Positions 45,712-56,525 of a stretch of DNA of 64,000 nt are shown piece by piece (positions within the stretch are counted from its first letter, which is position 1; each line of letters opens with the position of its first letter). The position numbers and the translations under genes are program-made. The notes beneath the pieces were generated by a model. That model had not been told where the DNA came from. It saw only the letters and a program-made list of their open reading frames with translations, and made no database searches. Source of the stretch: Dipteris shenzhenensis (Eukaryota > Polypodiophyta > Polypodiopsida > Gleicheniales); the NCBI GenBank assembly GCA_047967505.1, contig CM106540.1. The stretch is one strand, 5' to 3'.

Positions 45712-46719
45712 CAAGTTCTACATACGACTTCTACATGCAACTCCTACATGCAACTTGTACATGCAAGTTCTACATGTGAGTTCTACATGCAAGTTCTACA
45801 TGTAGAGAGAGAATGTGTTACACTTCCTACATGCAGAGAGAGAAGCTCTCCAACTTGTACAAATACCCTATAATGGAATGAAGCCCACACTCTTTGGGGC
45901 ATTGTGTTGAGTTCTACTTTGGTATTCCAAGCAATTGTCTCAAGTGTCCATGCTTCCTTGCACTCCACGTCCAAAAGCATGCCCTAACCTTGCAACCCCT
46001 CCTCCCCTCTCCTCCAACCTTGCAACCCATCCTCTCCCTCTCCTCCATCCTCTCCCTCTCCTCCTCCCTCTTCCTCCTCCTCCTCCCTCCTCCTCCTCCT
46101 CTTGTCTCCTCGTCCCTCCTCTTCCCTCCTCCTCCTCCTCCTCCCTCCTCTCTTCCCTTTCCCCCATGCTCCTACACCTCCTTCCTCTCCCACTCCTATG
46201 CTCCCACTCCTATGCTCCCCCTAAACCCTTTGTTCCTCAACCCTTAAACTCCATGATCTATGAGGGAGACGAGTTCTCCACCATGTACTCTACCCTGAAC
46301 CTTGGATCCCCCTTCTAACCCTGGACTCCTTCTAAAACTTGGAACCTCCTTCTAACCCTGGAACCTCTTCTAAACTCCGGAACCTCTTTCTAAACCTTAG
46401 AACGCCTTCTAAACCTTAGAACTCCTTCTAATCCTAGAACCTCCTTCTAACCCTTAAACTCCTCCTGCAACCCCCAATGAAGGCAAAAGCCTTCATTGCC
46501 TCAATCATGATGATACATGTTCCTTTTACAGATGCACAGACTTTGTTTGCTTACCACACTTAAGTCTATGTCTCTCACTGGAACACGACTCGAGGTCCTA
46601 AGCTACACATATACTACAAACGACAACCCCAATATATCTGTAGGTGACAAAAAGCCTTGGAAACTTGCATATTGAGAATACCCAGCTCTTCCTATGAAAG
46701 CAGTAGGAAAGAGCTAACA
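45712..46719 (+). repeat. 3' LTR of gypsy D, U3 start deleted
   Basis: It aligns with 37.56-38.63 kb of the 5' LTR but begins inside the 13-bp array. The TGTTGAC start and polypurine tract are missing. The TATA segment reads TTGTACAAATACCC, with one transition. It ends GAGCTAACA at 46719 and is followed by the CAAGC target duplication. Confidence 0.9.
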
Positions 46720-48262
46720 CAAGCTCAATAGTCCCAAGCTCACAAGACAGGTGACAGTGCCACGATCCTCCATTGCAAATCCATCTCATATCCTACACAG
46801 CTCTTCCAACTACAACGAACGTCCATCTATGAGCCCTTGCCAAGACCGACAACCATGCTCCATTCTATCACCGGCTCTCCATTCCGTCACTAGAATCTTT
46901 AAGATTTTGTTAGGAATCTTTTAGATTCTGTTATCTACTCACTTGGATCGAGAGCAGCCACGTGGCACCACACTCGTAGTGCTACATCATCAGGAAACTT
47001 ATCTGGCAGGTCATCACAGTTTGACAGCAGCCACATCATTAGGCTTGAGAATCATGCCATGTCAACTTATCTACCATGTCACACCACCACATCACCAAAC
47101 ACATCAACGTTACAATTAGCAAGGCATGTTAGCCTACCACATCACCAGGCTGACATCAGTGGTGCCACATTATCATCCAAGTCAGCAAGGCCACATCATT
47201 AAGGTTGGCTATGTTAACTTGACCTTGTATTAGTCAATTTGATCCTCGTTAGGTAAACTTGAACCTGGGTTAGGTTAGTTAAGTGAAACCTCATTATACT
47301 ACCCAGCTAGCAATGTCACATCATCACTGCCATGTGGAATTGTCCCCTACTAGGCACATTGACCCCTTTGCAGGCACTTTGTTCACATTGCATGTGGACC
47401 CACCTACCACCTCAGCAAAGGGCTTCAGGCACACCCCTTGCTAGGCACAGTCACTGCATGTGACCCCTTGAGTGCCACATCATCACTAAGCACATTTGCA
47501 CCCTTTTTTGTTGCTCCACCTAGATCAAGTTGTATCTCTTGATCCAGGAAGAATTTGAGGGCGCTCCAAAAAGGATAATCGCTCAATTTTTTATGATCTA
47601 TGTGCTCGTCACATCATGCGCACATTTCGGGTGCAAGTATGACACACTTTTGAGCCTCGATGACAAATCCACTTCCTTCATGCACATCAATCTCTACATT
47701 GACACATCTGACCCAGCACCTAAAACGAGCAAAGAAAAGGAATGATTTGCTACTTTTTCATCGCTTAATGGTTGGTCTAGATCTAGTTCAAAGTGGATTA
47801 GATCATCCATAGTGAAGAGAAGTCCAAAGCAGCTCATCGAAGCCATGTCAAAGAATTCTTTAGTAGTTCCTACTCGGAGTCAGTTCCACTATTCACATAT
47901 AGTTTAACATCATCACATTACCTGAAAATTGATGTTCCACAATTTAGTGAGCAGACTTTAGAGTGTTAAAGAGACTTTGACCGATTGTTTAGTGGGTAGA
48001 TAGCACATGATTTGATTTCACACACACATGCCATCATTGTAAAGCCTATTTGGCTCTTTCATGGCATTGTGCACTTTATTCAAGCCTTGTAAAGCCTCTT
48101 GGCTATTCCCAGAATCATTTGCCACAAGCCTTGTAACAAATTGGATTATATATTGCAGTTCTATCTTCATCGAGAGTTCAGATTTTACTTGACACAGTCA
48201 GTGTTTTGTAGTTGATTCAGACAGTGATTTTTCACGACACTTTGAGTACATTTTCTGGCACC
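46720..48262 (+). other. Leader of copia E, second part
   Basis: Non-coding leader continuing after gypsy D. It is colinear with copia G 15.6-16.75 kb, including many CCACATCATCA-type steps (46960-47490), TCAAGTTGTATCTCTTGATC, and the block just before gag. This family therefore has a leader of about 2.5 kb between primer site and gag, long for a copia element. Confidence 0.75.
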
Positions 48263-49255
48263 ATGTCTACGACTAGTAGCCTCAATTTGGAGGCATCTGC
48301 TGAGTTAGACAACTCCAGTTACAACACATGGAAATATCAAATGGAGACCATTCTTGTACTTCAGGGCAAATGGGAGTATGTCGATGGTCTACACCTAGAC
48401 CATTGGATGATCTAGCCAGCAATAGCTCTACTCCACTTGTTGTCATAGCAGTAGAAGCAGTAGGATCTACATTGGGATCTCCAGCTACACCCATAGTTTT
48501 TGCACCTAGCAGATCCTGCCATTGCCCGAGCATAGGAAGAAAGGGAAAATAAAGACAAGAAAAATGTGCAAGATGTCACGCTAGGATAGCTCAACACTAT
48601 CAAGACATTAAAAGAAGCATGGGATATGTTCGCAGCTCTTTACGAGTCCAAGAACACTTCCAGGATTCTTACACTAAGAAACCAAATCAACTAGAGTTTT
48701 TGCAACAATAGTAGCAAAACCCATCATGCTTACGTACTCAAGGTCAAGGATTACAACAATCAACTCAGAGGAGTAGGAGAGACTATGAATCCCATAGAAA
48801 TGGTTCAAGTCATTCTAAATGGACTAGGGGAGGGATACAAGAATCTAGTCCAGAGTATTTCCATCCAATGGTAAATTCTGACACTGGAAGAACTCCAGTC
48901 AGCTTTACTTGGTGAAAATCTTAGGATGCAAGACATTCACACACACAAAGGTCATTCCAATGATCAAGCATTCATAACTTCAGATAGAAGTGGAGGCGAA
49001 GCAGAGGCAAAGGTAGATCATTCCACCGAAGTGGTCATCATCAACAACAAAATCAGCATCAAAGTTAGAATCAGTATCAACATCATCCTCAACAACATCA
49101 GCATCAGCAATGAGAAAATCATTCCAACTAAGGAAGATTTTAAGGACGAGGGAATGCATCCACCAATGTGTCAAACATTCAGTGCAACTACTGTCATAAG
49201 GTTGGACACTATGAAAGAGATTGTCATCTCGCAAGAAGCAGTACAACCAAGGTGA
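48263..49255 (+). pseudogene. Copia E gag with intact CCHC knuckle
   Basis: It begins MSTTSSLNLEASAELDNSSY at 48263, followed by NTWKYQMETILVLQGKWEYV, as in G. After frame changes come LKEAWDMFAALYESKNTSRI, LKVKDYNNQLRGVGETMNPI and QVILNGLGEGYKNLV, the UBN2-type gag core. A perfect zinc knuckle, CNYCHKVGHYERDC, is encoded at 49183-49224. G lost this part. Stops at 48418, 48687 and 48870 and at least two frameshifts inactivate it. Asn/Ile-rich sequence at 49040-49120 derives from a CAA/CAT-rich low-complexity stretch. Confidence 0.8.
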
Positions 49256-49439
49256 TCGAGGAAATTTCTATGGAAGAGAAAATTATCATGGTGGACATTC
49301 TAGTCATGGTCATTATATGCAATTGAACCTGAGAATGTGTTTCTTGCAAGCGAAGAAATGTGAAAGATTGATACAGTGTATCTTGACATTGATTGCAATT
49401 CAAAAGAGGATTTCAGCTATCAAGTTGACCAAGAAGATT

Positions 49440-50487
49440 AAGATCCTTTATACATCAACAGCGGTGCATCATCTGATATGACAAAACATCAGGAATGGTT
49501 CACAGAGATGAAACCATTTGAAAGAGAGAATAATGTCATCTATACTACGAATAACACACTCATAACACATTGAATCTAGTTCAAGGGAAAGGCATTGTCC
49601 CTATGAACAATTTCACTGGTATGAAAGGATTGGTGAAAGATGTACTCAATGTTCTAAAGCTCAGCAAGAACCCTTTGTCATCAGTAGGTCAAATGCTGGA
49701 ACACAACTATTCAGTAATCTTTGATGGAGATGAATGCACTATCAGAGACAAATGCAGAGGATATCAACTAGTAGGAAAAGCAGTCAAGGAAGGATGAATG
49801 ATTAGAATTCTAGCAACAGTTTCAGATTTGCATGCCATGTTAGCTCAACTGCAACAGAGGCCACTATCTTTCAAAATGGCACAAGAGATATGGACATGTC
49901 AATTTCAAAAGCTTGATAAAGCTCATAAATCAAAATATGGCAATTGGAATTCCAAAGCTTCAGTTTCTTGGAAATTTTTGTGAAGCATGCTGCTTCAGCA
50001 AACAAAAGCAAACCAATTTTGGTAGAACCACCTCTTGAGCATGAGGTATTCTTGATTTGATACATACAGATGTATGGGTTTATGCCGAGACCCGTAAGAT
50101 CAATGGTTTACTTTACTACTTGACTTTCATCGACGACTACAGCAGATATTATTCCGTCTAATTTTTGAAAGATAAATTTGAAGTGTTTTCCAGATTTCAA
50201 GAATTCTAAGCAATGGTAGAAAACCAGACAAGTAGAAAGATCAAAGCCATGAGATCAGACAGAGTAGGTGAATACATGTCTTTAGCATTTGTGAACTTTT
50301 GCAGAAGTCACAACATTCGAAGACAATTCACGTGTGCAAGTACTCCTCAGCAAAATGCAAGAGCTAAAAGGAAAAACGGTACTTTAGTAGACAACAATCC
50401 TTAGTGAGCAGCATCTTCCAAATCAATATTTCAGACAGAAGCAATAGCCACTGCAAACTACTTGCTTAATTGGCCTACCAAACCGAT
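49440..50487 (+). pseudogene. Copia E protease and integrase up to gypsy F
   Basis: The protease motif reads YINSGASSDMTKHQEWF, with catalytic Asp changed to Asn. Then come KGLVKDVLNVLKLSKNPLSS and VGQMLEHNYSVIFDGDECTI (49570-49797). GAG-pre-integrase is reduced to WTCQFQKLDKAHKSKYGNW. The integrase core shows FIDDYSRYY-like sequence near 50130 and AMRSDRVGEYMSLAFVNF with PQQNARAKRKNGTLV (50213-50404), where the second Asp remains and the Glu block is altered. Gypsy F cuts in at 50493, just before the TPYEAF block that resumes at 58895. Confidence 0.8.
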
Positions 50488-50492
50488 GACAC

Positions 50493-52512
50493 TGTGATGC
50501 CAAAAATTGATATTTTTTATTTGGCATTGATGTTATTTTTTTCTATGTTTGATAAGAGTTTGAGTATCAAGTGATAACCTAGTAGCTCTCACTTATTTCT
50601 ATTTTCTAAGATATTGTATGGGATTGAGAGGATGAGTGGAATGGATCATTGTAAATACCATAGGTATGAATTATAAATACCTTGGTATGGGGTGAGAAGT
50701 ATTTGTGTATGGGATATTATGGGGTTTTTGGAAAATAGTAAGAGTGAGTCATATAAAGAGGTGGGCTCATGTGCATGTGTTCCAATAATATAAGAGAGCC
50801 CACATGCCAAGCGTATGGAAGGCATGTGGACGAGTGTGGAGTCAAGAGGAATCCTTCTAGAATTCCCATGTGGAATAAGGAGGATGTGGACATATGGAAA
50901 AGAGAGGGTCCCTATGGGCTCCATGTAGGGAGACTCTTGACTTTCTCAATATTTTAAGAGTCTTGAGCATCTTTTGATGGGACACATGGAAAGAGTAGGC
51001 AAAATGGACATGGATGGTGACATATGGGCTTATGTGATTGATGGGGAAAGGGATCTATAGGCAGCAATTGTAAATGGGTGAAGGAAGGTGACAAAATCTC
51101 TATAAAAGGAGCCCTCCTCTCCCTTGTTCATCATCTCTTCCACCATTAGGCCTCATGTTGCTGTAGCTCTAGTCTCCTCAAGCCTCTTCCATGAGCCTTC
51201 TCTCCCTGTAATAGATATTCTCTTATATAGACTCTTGAGTCCATCTCTCTCTCTATTCTCTCTCTCTATGAGTAGTCTTGGAGCTTCCGCTCCCTCTTGT
51301 ATGTATGAAACCTCATCTTCTCCCTTGTGTTGGTAGTATTTTGAGTTTTTTGAGTGGAGTCTTACTCTCATGGTAATGAAAGTCACTTCTTATCATTTTC
51401 CTTGAGTCTCCATTCCTTTCCTCCATTCCTATGTCCTTTTCTCTCTCTATTCAAGTCTCCAAAGTAGTTCTTGTTCGGCCGCTCACTGTGCACACATGGT
51501 CCATCCGTTTCTTGAGCCACCATGGAAGCTTCTTTCTCTCTTTTATGCAAATTCTAGGGGTATTGGATCGTTGATAATTGTGGAGCCTTGAGGGAGTAGT
51601 TTGCTCAGGCGACATTAGCATGGGTGGAGGGTAGTTTTTATGACAGTTTGACCCCCTGTTAGTGTTTTGCTCATGACTTTCTGCTCCATAGTCCGATTTT
51701 GATGAAACTTATATCAGTGCAAAGATCTCTTCAAGGCACATGTTACTATTTGATTAGATCTTGAATCAGATATTACTGTAAAAAGTTATGATTCTTTGTG
51801 TTTGATAGTTTTTTTTCATGATAGTTTTTACCCCCTTTTAGTAAACTGTCCATATCTCTTCAACTGGTTATCTATTTTCAACAAAACTTATATCAGCGTG
51901 AAGCTCTCTTTAAGTTTTTACCCCCTTTTAGTAAAATTTCCATATCTCTTTAATCAGTTATATGTTTGCAATGAAACTTATATCAGTACGACGAAGCTCA
52001 TTTCAAGGCACATCCCTATATGTACTTTAATTTTTTATTTCAATTTTTTAGTGGAAGTTATAGACCTCTATGTTTTCTAGCAATTTGTAGAATGATTTTA
52101 AGCCATTTCTAGAGGCTTCTGTGAAGGAAGTGCCATGTTTCCTCGGAATTTACCCATCCAGCCAAATCAGCCCCTTCAAGCCCCTAGATATATATCAGTT
52201 CATGTCATGTGGAGCCAAAAGATCTTCTTCCAACAATGCATTGCTCTTCTCTTTGGTGCCGACCAGCTTGGTGAGATAATGGCCTCTGTAGACCCTTTTC
52301 TTCTACCGATGTTGGACTACAACATCACTTGGGATGTTACCATATTCATTCTCCTCTAAGGGAAGCAAGGAGAAAAATATGTTGTGGTTTTCTTTGCATG
52401 AAAATATTTTCTTCATCTCTCTTCATAAGTGATAAGGGTCTCTATTATTAAGATTGGAAAGAGCAGGAAGCTAAGAGGTGCATGAAGTTTCATTACCCCC
52501 AACTCCATGTCA
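50493..52512 (+). repeat. 5' LTR of gypsy F
   Basis: It begins TGTGATGCCAAAAATTG and ends CCATGTCA. A promoter is visible: TATAAAAGGAG at 51101-51111, matching 57135-57145 in the 3' LTR. It contains several copies of a TTTTTACCCCCTTTTAGTAAA / CAACAAAACTTATATCAG unit around 51700-52000. Confidence 0.9.
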
Positions 52513-52519
52513 TATCTTT

Positions 52520-52534
52520 TGGTGGAGATGCCAG
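52520..52534 (+). other. Candidate primer-binding site of gypsy F
   Basis: TGGTGGAGATGCCAG lies 7 bases after the LTR end and matches TGGCGCCGTTGCCAG at most positions. The differences are mainly at CpG-rich places. The assignment is tentative. Confidence 0.4.
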
Positions 52535-53100
52535 TTACGTTTGGTATTAGATTCATCCCACCTAACTAAATGGTCTCGGGTATACTTGACTGCATGTAAT
52601 ACCTAGTATAGGCATGTGTTTTATGATGTGATAAAGAAGATGCCTGGAAGAACTCCATTAGAAGAGATTGCAGCCCGTTTAAGAGAACTAGAAGATTGTG
52701 AAGGTGATGCTCAAGCTATTCGCATAGTCATCATGATCATATCCTTTATGTTTGCACTCTTGAATATGTTGGTGAATCGACAACGCCATCAGTAGGCACA
52801 ATGATAGATTGGGGATTGTTTCATGCATTGGCAGCTTGGTGTGAAGAAGAGTTGAGTCTTTGGGTAGTTCTTTGTCTTGGTGCTGATTGGGATGAGTCAG
52901 GAAGCAACAAGGTGGTGGTGCAAGAAGATCCTGTAGAGACACTTGATGTGGAGGATGTGGAGCACATTAAACGATGCCAATGCAATGAAGAGCTTCTTGG
53001 TGATTCTCTATTAGGTAGTGAGAAGCTCCAGTACTTGGATATGTTAGTTGATTTTCCATATCTCTTTGCAACAAGCTATTCACAGGTTCGACCAGTCTCT
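52535..53100 (+). pseudogene. Gypsy F region upstream of RT
   Basis: Gag and protease are expected here but only about 560 bases exist and no zinc knuckle or protease motif is seen. The frame 52801-53163 is acidic and ends with YLFATSYSQVRPVSLVEHKI, the stretch immediately preceding RT. A deletion has probably removed gag-protease. Alternatively F belongs to a non-autonomous lineage. Confidence 0.45.
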
Positions 53101-53883
53101 CTTGTGGAGCACAAGATTGAGTTGAAGCCGAAAAGCAAGCCAATTATGCAATGCTTAAGGTGATTGGGGGTAAGGCACTAAAGAAAGAGGTAACACAACT
53201 ACTTGAGGCAGGATTCATCTTTCCTATTGATGATTCAGAATGGATATCTCCTATAGTTGTCACACCAAAGAAAGGAAATAAGTGGTGGGTCTGTGTGGAC
53301 TTTCGTCCTTTGAATGCATGCACTAAGAGGGATCATTTTCCTTTGCCATTCCAAGATGAAATACTAGACCAAGTAGCAGAGCATGAGATGTATTCTATAT
53401 GTGATGTGTATTCTAGGTACTTTTAAATTTGTATTTGGGAGGAAGATCAAAAGAAAACATCATTTGTCACACCTTGGGGAGTTTTTGCTTACAGAGTGAT
53501 GCCTTTTGGGTTGACCAATGCACCAACTACATTTCAAAGGTTCATGAGTCAAGTGCTCGAGCCTTACTTGGGAAAGTTCATAAGGGTGTTTTTGGATGAT
53601 TTTTGCATTTATTCTCAACACATGGATCACATGGAGAAGTTAAAGATGGCCTTAGCTAGGATTGATGAAACAAAAGGGTGTCTAAATCCTAGCAAGTGTT
53701 ATTTGGCTCAAACAAAAGTAGTCTTGTTGGGGAATATTGTGTCTGAAGAAGGCCTGCAAATGGATCCTGACAAGGTTCAAGCAATCATGGCATTGCCAAG
53801 TCCTAAAAGTGTCACTGGTGTTCACAGAATTCTAGGAAACAGTAAGTATTATCAATGCTTTTGTGATGATTTCATAGAGATAG
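53101..53883 (+). pseudogene. Gypsy F reverse transcriptase
   Basis: Nearly all Ty3/gypsy RT blocks are legible: [92 protein letters not shown] and the catalytic VFLDDFCIYSQ. LNPSKCYLAQTKVVLLGNIV follows. Frames are 53151-53426 and 53496-53888, split by a TAA at 53424-53426 in an otherwise aligned sequence. A solo LTR interrupts the connection domain at 53884. Confidence 0.85.
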
Positions 53884-54220
53884 TGTGAGGATAGTGACAA
53901 AAGCATGTGTGCCTTAGGATCTATGGAGTACTCTAAGGTGGATGAAACCTATGTGGAGACATGATGAAGAAAGTGCTCATTACATCTACCTCAAGTCAAT
54001 TAGGTTCCAAGATAGATTAGCTTGGACTCATAAAGAGAATCTTGAGATAGTGCAAAGTGCTTGATTGATATTATTTCAAATGAACCTCCCTTTTATAGGT
54101 GAGGGTACTTACATCCATATGCTTGCTCACATGTGGGATATCTCCTCCATGCCATGTGGCAGCTTTCCCTTTACTCATACCTTTGCTCTACAAGTGCTCA
54201 TGGCACCACAACTCTCAACA
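53884..54220 (-). mobile_element. Solo LTR in gypsy F RT, 5-bp target duplication
   Basis: This 337-bp insert has TG...CA termini (TGTGAGGATAG...CTCTCAACA) and perfect flanking repeats GATAG at 53879-53883 and 54221-54225. The minus orientation is preferred: it then starts TGTTGAGAGTTGTGGTGCCATGAGC-like, resembling the LTR start at 32818, and has a TATAAAAGG promoter-like box. RT/RNase H sequence resumes in register with family consensus on the far side (KLLTRKGVSFQWG). Confidence 0.85.
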
Positions 54221-54225
54221 GATAG

Positions 54226-54832
54226 TGCATCCCATGAAATTGTTGACAAGAAAAGGAGTTTCTTTCCAATGGGGTGTGGAGCAATAAGAGTCTTTTCAGC
54301 AACTTAAGAAGGCCATGAGTAAGGGCCCAATATTGAAGGCCCCTGATTGGTCTTAGGACTTTTATGTAAATCCAAGTGTATCTTTGCATTTAGTTGGTGC
54401 TGTGTTGCTACAAAAGGAGAGGCAGGTAGAATGAAACCCATCTATTATGCCAGCTGATAGCTTACAGAGGTGGAAACAAGGTATGAAGAAATGGAGCAGC
54501 AAGCTCTCTCTTTGGTGTTTTTAGTCAAAAAGTTTCACTCCTATTTAATACCTCGACCATTTTTATTCCTCACCTCTCAGTTTGTATTAGCATATCTAGT
54601 TGGCAAGCCTAATACTTGGGGGAGATTTGCAAAATGGTTGCCAGAGCTTCAAGAGTTCTCTTTCTCTTTTGTCACTGGAAATACCACTAGGTCCACTATG
54701 GCAAATTTGCTCACAAGACGGGAGGATCTAGGAGAAGAAAAGAAATGTAAGGAGAACATTAAAGATGAAATGGATACACCACCAACAACTTTTGTTTTAT
54801 ATTTTGATGGGGCTTTTAGTCCTTCATGCTAA
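54226..54832 (+). pseudogene. Gypsy F RT connection and first RNase H
   Basis: Sequence continues with LLTRKGVSFQWGVEQ, then FQQLKKAMSKGPILKAPDWS and DFYVNPSVSLHLVGAVLLQK. Here the first RNase H Asp (normally DAS) reads NPS. Next are TRYEEMEQQALSLVFLVKKF and HSYLIPRPFLFLTSQFVLAY, the standard RNase H C-terminal blocks. The frame 54470-54832 is open and runs into the second RNase H-like domain. Stops occur at about 54288, 54354 and 54432. Confidence 0.8.
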
Positions 54833-55300
54833 CAAGGAGCCGAGGGGATAGTCTTGATGAATTCTGAAGGTCAAGAGGTGTGGGCAAGAGGACAAGAGAT
54901 TCCAAGTATCACAACTAACAATGCAACTGAGTAGAATGCTTTAATTCTTGGTTTGGAGGGTTGTCTTCAAAGTCAAGTTAAAGAATTGGAAGCAAGGGAG
55001 ATTCTTAGCTTATTATAAAGCAAACACAAAGGCATTGCACGACAAGAAGTCCTCATTTGAAGGAGCTTAATCAAAAGGCCATGTCACTATGTAGTTAGTT
55101 TGGATTTTGTAAGTTTGTTCATATAAACAGAAAAGAAAATCAAAGGGCAGATGAGTTAGCTACTCAAACCATTGTAGTACAAGACCAGGGAGTGGTTTCT
55201 TTGGTAGACACTGGATGGCCAGAATTGCAAGATGTTTAGCAATATGTGGAAGAAGGCATGTTTCCTCGAGGGTTAACTCCATAACAGAAGCAGAGATTGG
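54780..55300 (+). pseudogene. Gypsy F second (aRH-type) RNase H domain
   Basis: FVLYFDGAFSPSC is followed, after a stop at 54830-54832, by GIVLMNSEGQEVWARGQEIP and TTNNATE-NALILGLEGCL. This matches the block pattern DGxx...GAGIVL...TNNxAEYxALIxGL of the additional RNase H known in Tat/Ogre-type gypsy elements. Later, RKENQRADELATQTIV matches the N-xADxLA motif. It supports placing F in the Tat group. Several stops are present. Confidence 0.7.
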
Positions 55301-56460
55301 TAAGGAAGGCTTGTCCCTATACTATTGTTGATGACATTCTTTATAAATTGGGAAAAGACAAGGTGCTCCATCGCGTGGTCCATCCCATGGAGACTAGGAG
55401 AATCCTAGAAATTTGTCATGAATGATCCGGTCATTTTGCTTCAACAAGCACAGCTAGGAGAATTCTTAATGCGGGTTACTTTTGGACACGCCTCCATAAG
55501 GATGTATATGAATGGTGTCAAAGTTGTAAAGTATGCCAAAAGTTTGGAAGGCAACAGTTGAATCCTAGGCCCTTGAAGCCTATTCCAGCATATGGACCAT
55601 TTGAGAAGTGGGGGTTGGACTTTGTGGGACCACTCCCTTGCTCATCTCAGGGAAAGCATTATTTATTGGTGGCCACAGATTATGTGACTCGGTGGGTAGA
55701 GGCCAAGGCCACAATCAATAGCAAGGCAAGCACAGTTGCAAAATTTCTCTTTGATCAAATTTGTTCATGCTTTGGTTGTCCTTTGGAAATTCTCACTAAT
55801 GTAGGAACCTCTTTTAGAAATGAAATGATTGAAGATGTGGTGCATAAGCTAAAGATAAATCATAGCATGTCCATGCCATACTATCCCCAATGTAATTGCT
55901 TGGCTAAGAAAACAAATGGATTGTTGTGCAATTCAATGGGAAAGCTTGTAGACACCAAGAAAAGGCATTGGGATAGGCACTTGGCAGAAGTTTTATGGGC
56001 TTACAGAACCACACACAAGCTAGCTATTGGGTTTACACCATTCCAACTAGTGTATCAAATAGAAGCCATTTTGCTCATTGAATTGGAGATACATAGTCTT
56101 CGCACTACTATTGCAAGAAAAGAAGGAAAGGAGGATGCCTATGCTCAATGCTTGGCACAGCTAAAAGCCTTGGATGAATGCAAAGTACAGGCCTTACAAA
56201 ACTTGGAAGCTTCTCAAAACAGGTGCTAGGCCCGTTTTGACACAAAATTACACAAGAAGAAAGATATTGTAGATGGAGATTTGGTCATGAGATTTGATAG
56301 CTGTCTGGACAAGCGGCTAGACAAAAAGTTTATTGGTTGATGGGAGGGACCATATCGACTCAAAAAGAAGCTCACAAATGGAACCTATCAGCTTGAGGAT
56401 CTTGATGGCATGGTGATACCCGGATGCACCAATGAGTATTGCCTTAAATTCTTCTATGCT
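55301..56460 (+). pseudogene. Gypsy F integrase
   Basis: The zinc-binding HHCC part is visible: ICHE-SGHFASTSTARRIL and CQSCKVCQKFGRQ. In the core (frame 55558-56229), the first Asp lies in WGLDFVGPLPCSSQGKHYLL. The second block reads LTNVGTSFRNEM where LTDNG is expected, so Asp is Asn. The Glu block reads CLAKKTNGLL where AExTN is expected, so Glu is Lys. The C-terminal part, KKFIG-WEGPYRLKKKLTNG and TYQLEDLDG, follows to 56460. With two catalytic residues changed, activity is unlikely. Confidence 0.85.
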
Positions 56461-56511
56461 CGACCACCTTGAGGGCCAGCACACCCTCTCTGTCATTAGA
56501 GAGGATCTGCT

Positions 56512-56525
56512 GGGGGGGGGAAAGA
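56512..56525 (+). other. Polypurine tract of gypsy F
   Basis: GGGGGGGGGAAAGA sits directly before the 3' LTR start TGTGACGCC. The position and composition are diagnostic. Confidence 0.9.

Larger units (their letters stand above)
37094..46719 (+). mobile_element. Gypsy D, complete insertion with 5-bp target duplication
   Basis: A 9.6-kb plus-strand Tat-like gypsy with both LTRs, inserted into the copia E leader. Target duplications CAAGC lie at 37089-37093 and 46720-46724. It contains PBS, a very long leader, gag, protease and spacer. RT, RNase H and almost all of integrase are deleted, so it is non-autonomous. Its two LTRs are visibly much closer to each other than to those of A or K, which suggests a more recent insertion. 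Confidence 0.9.
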
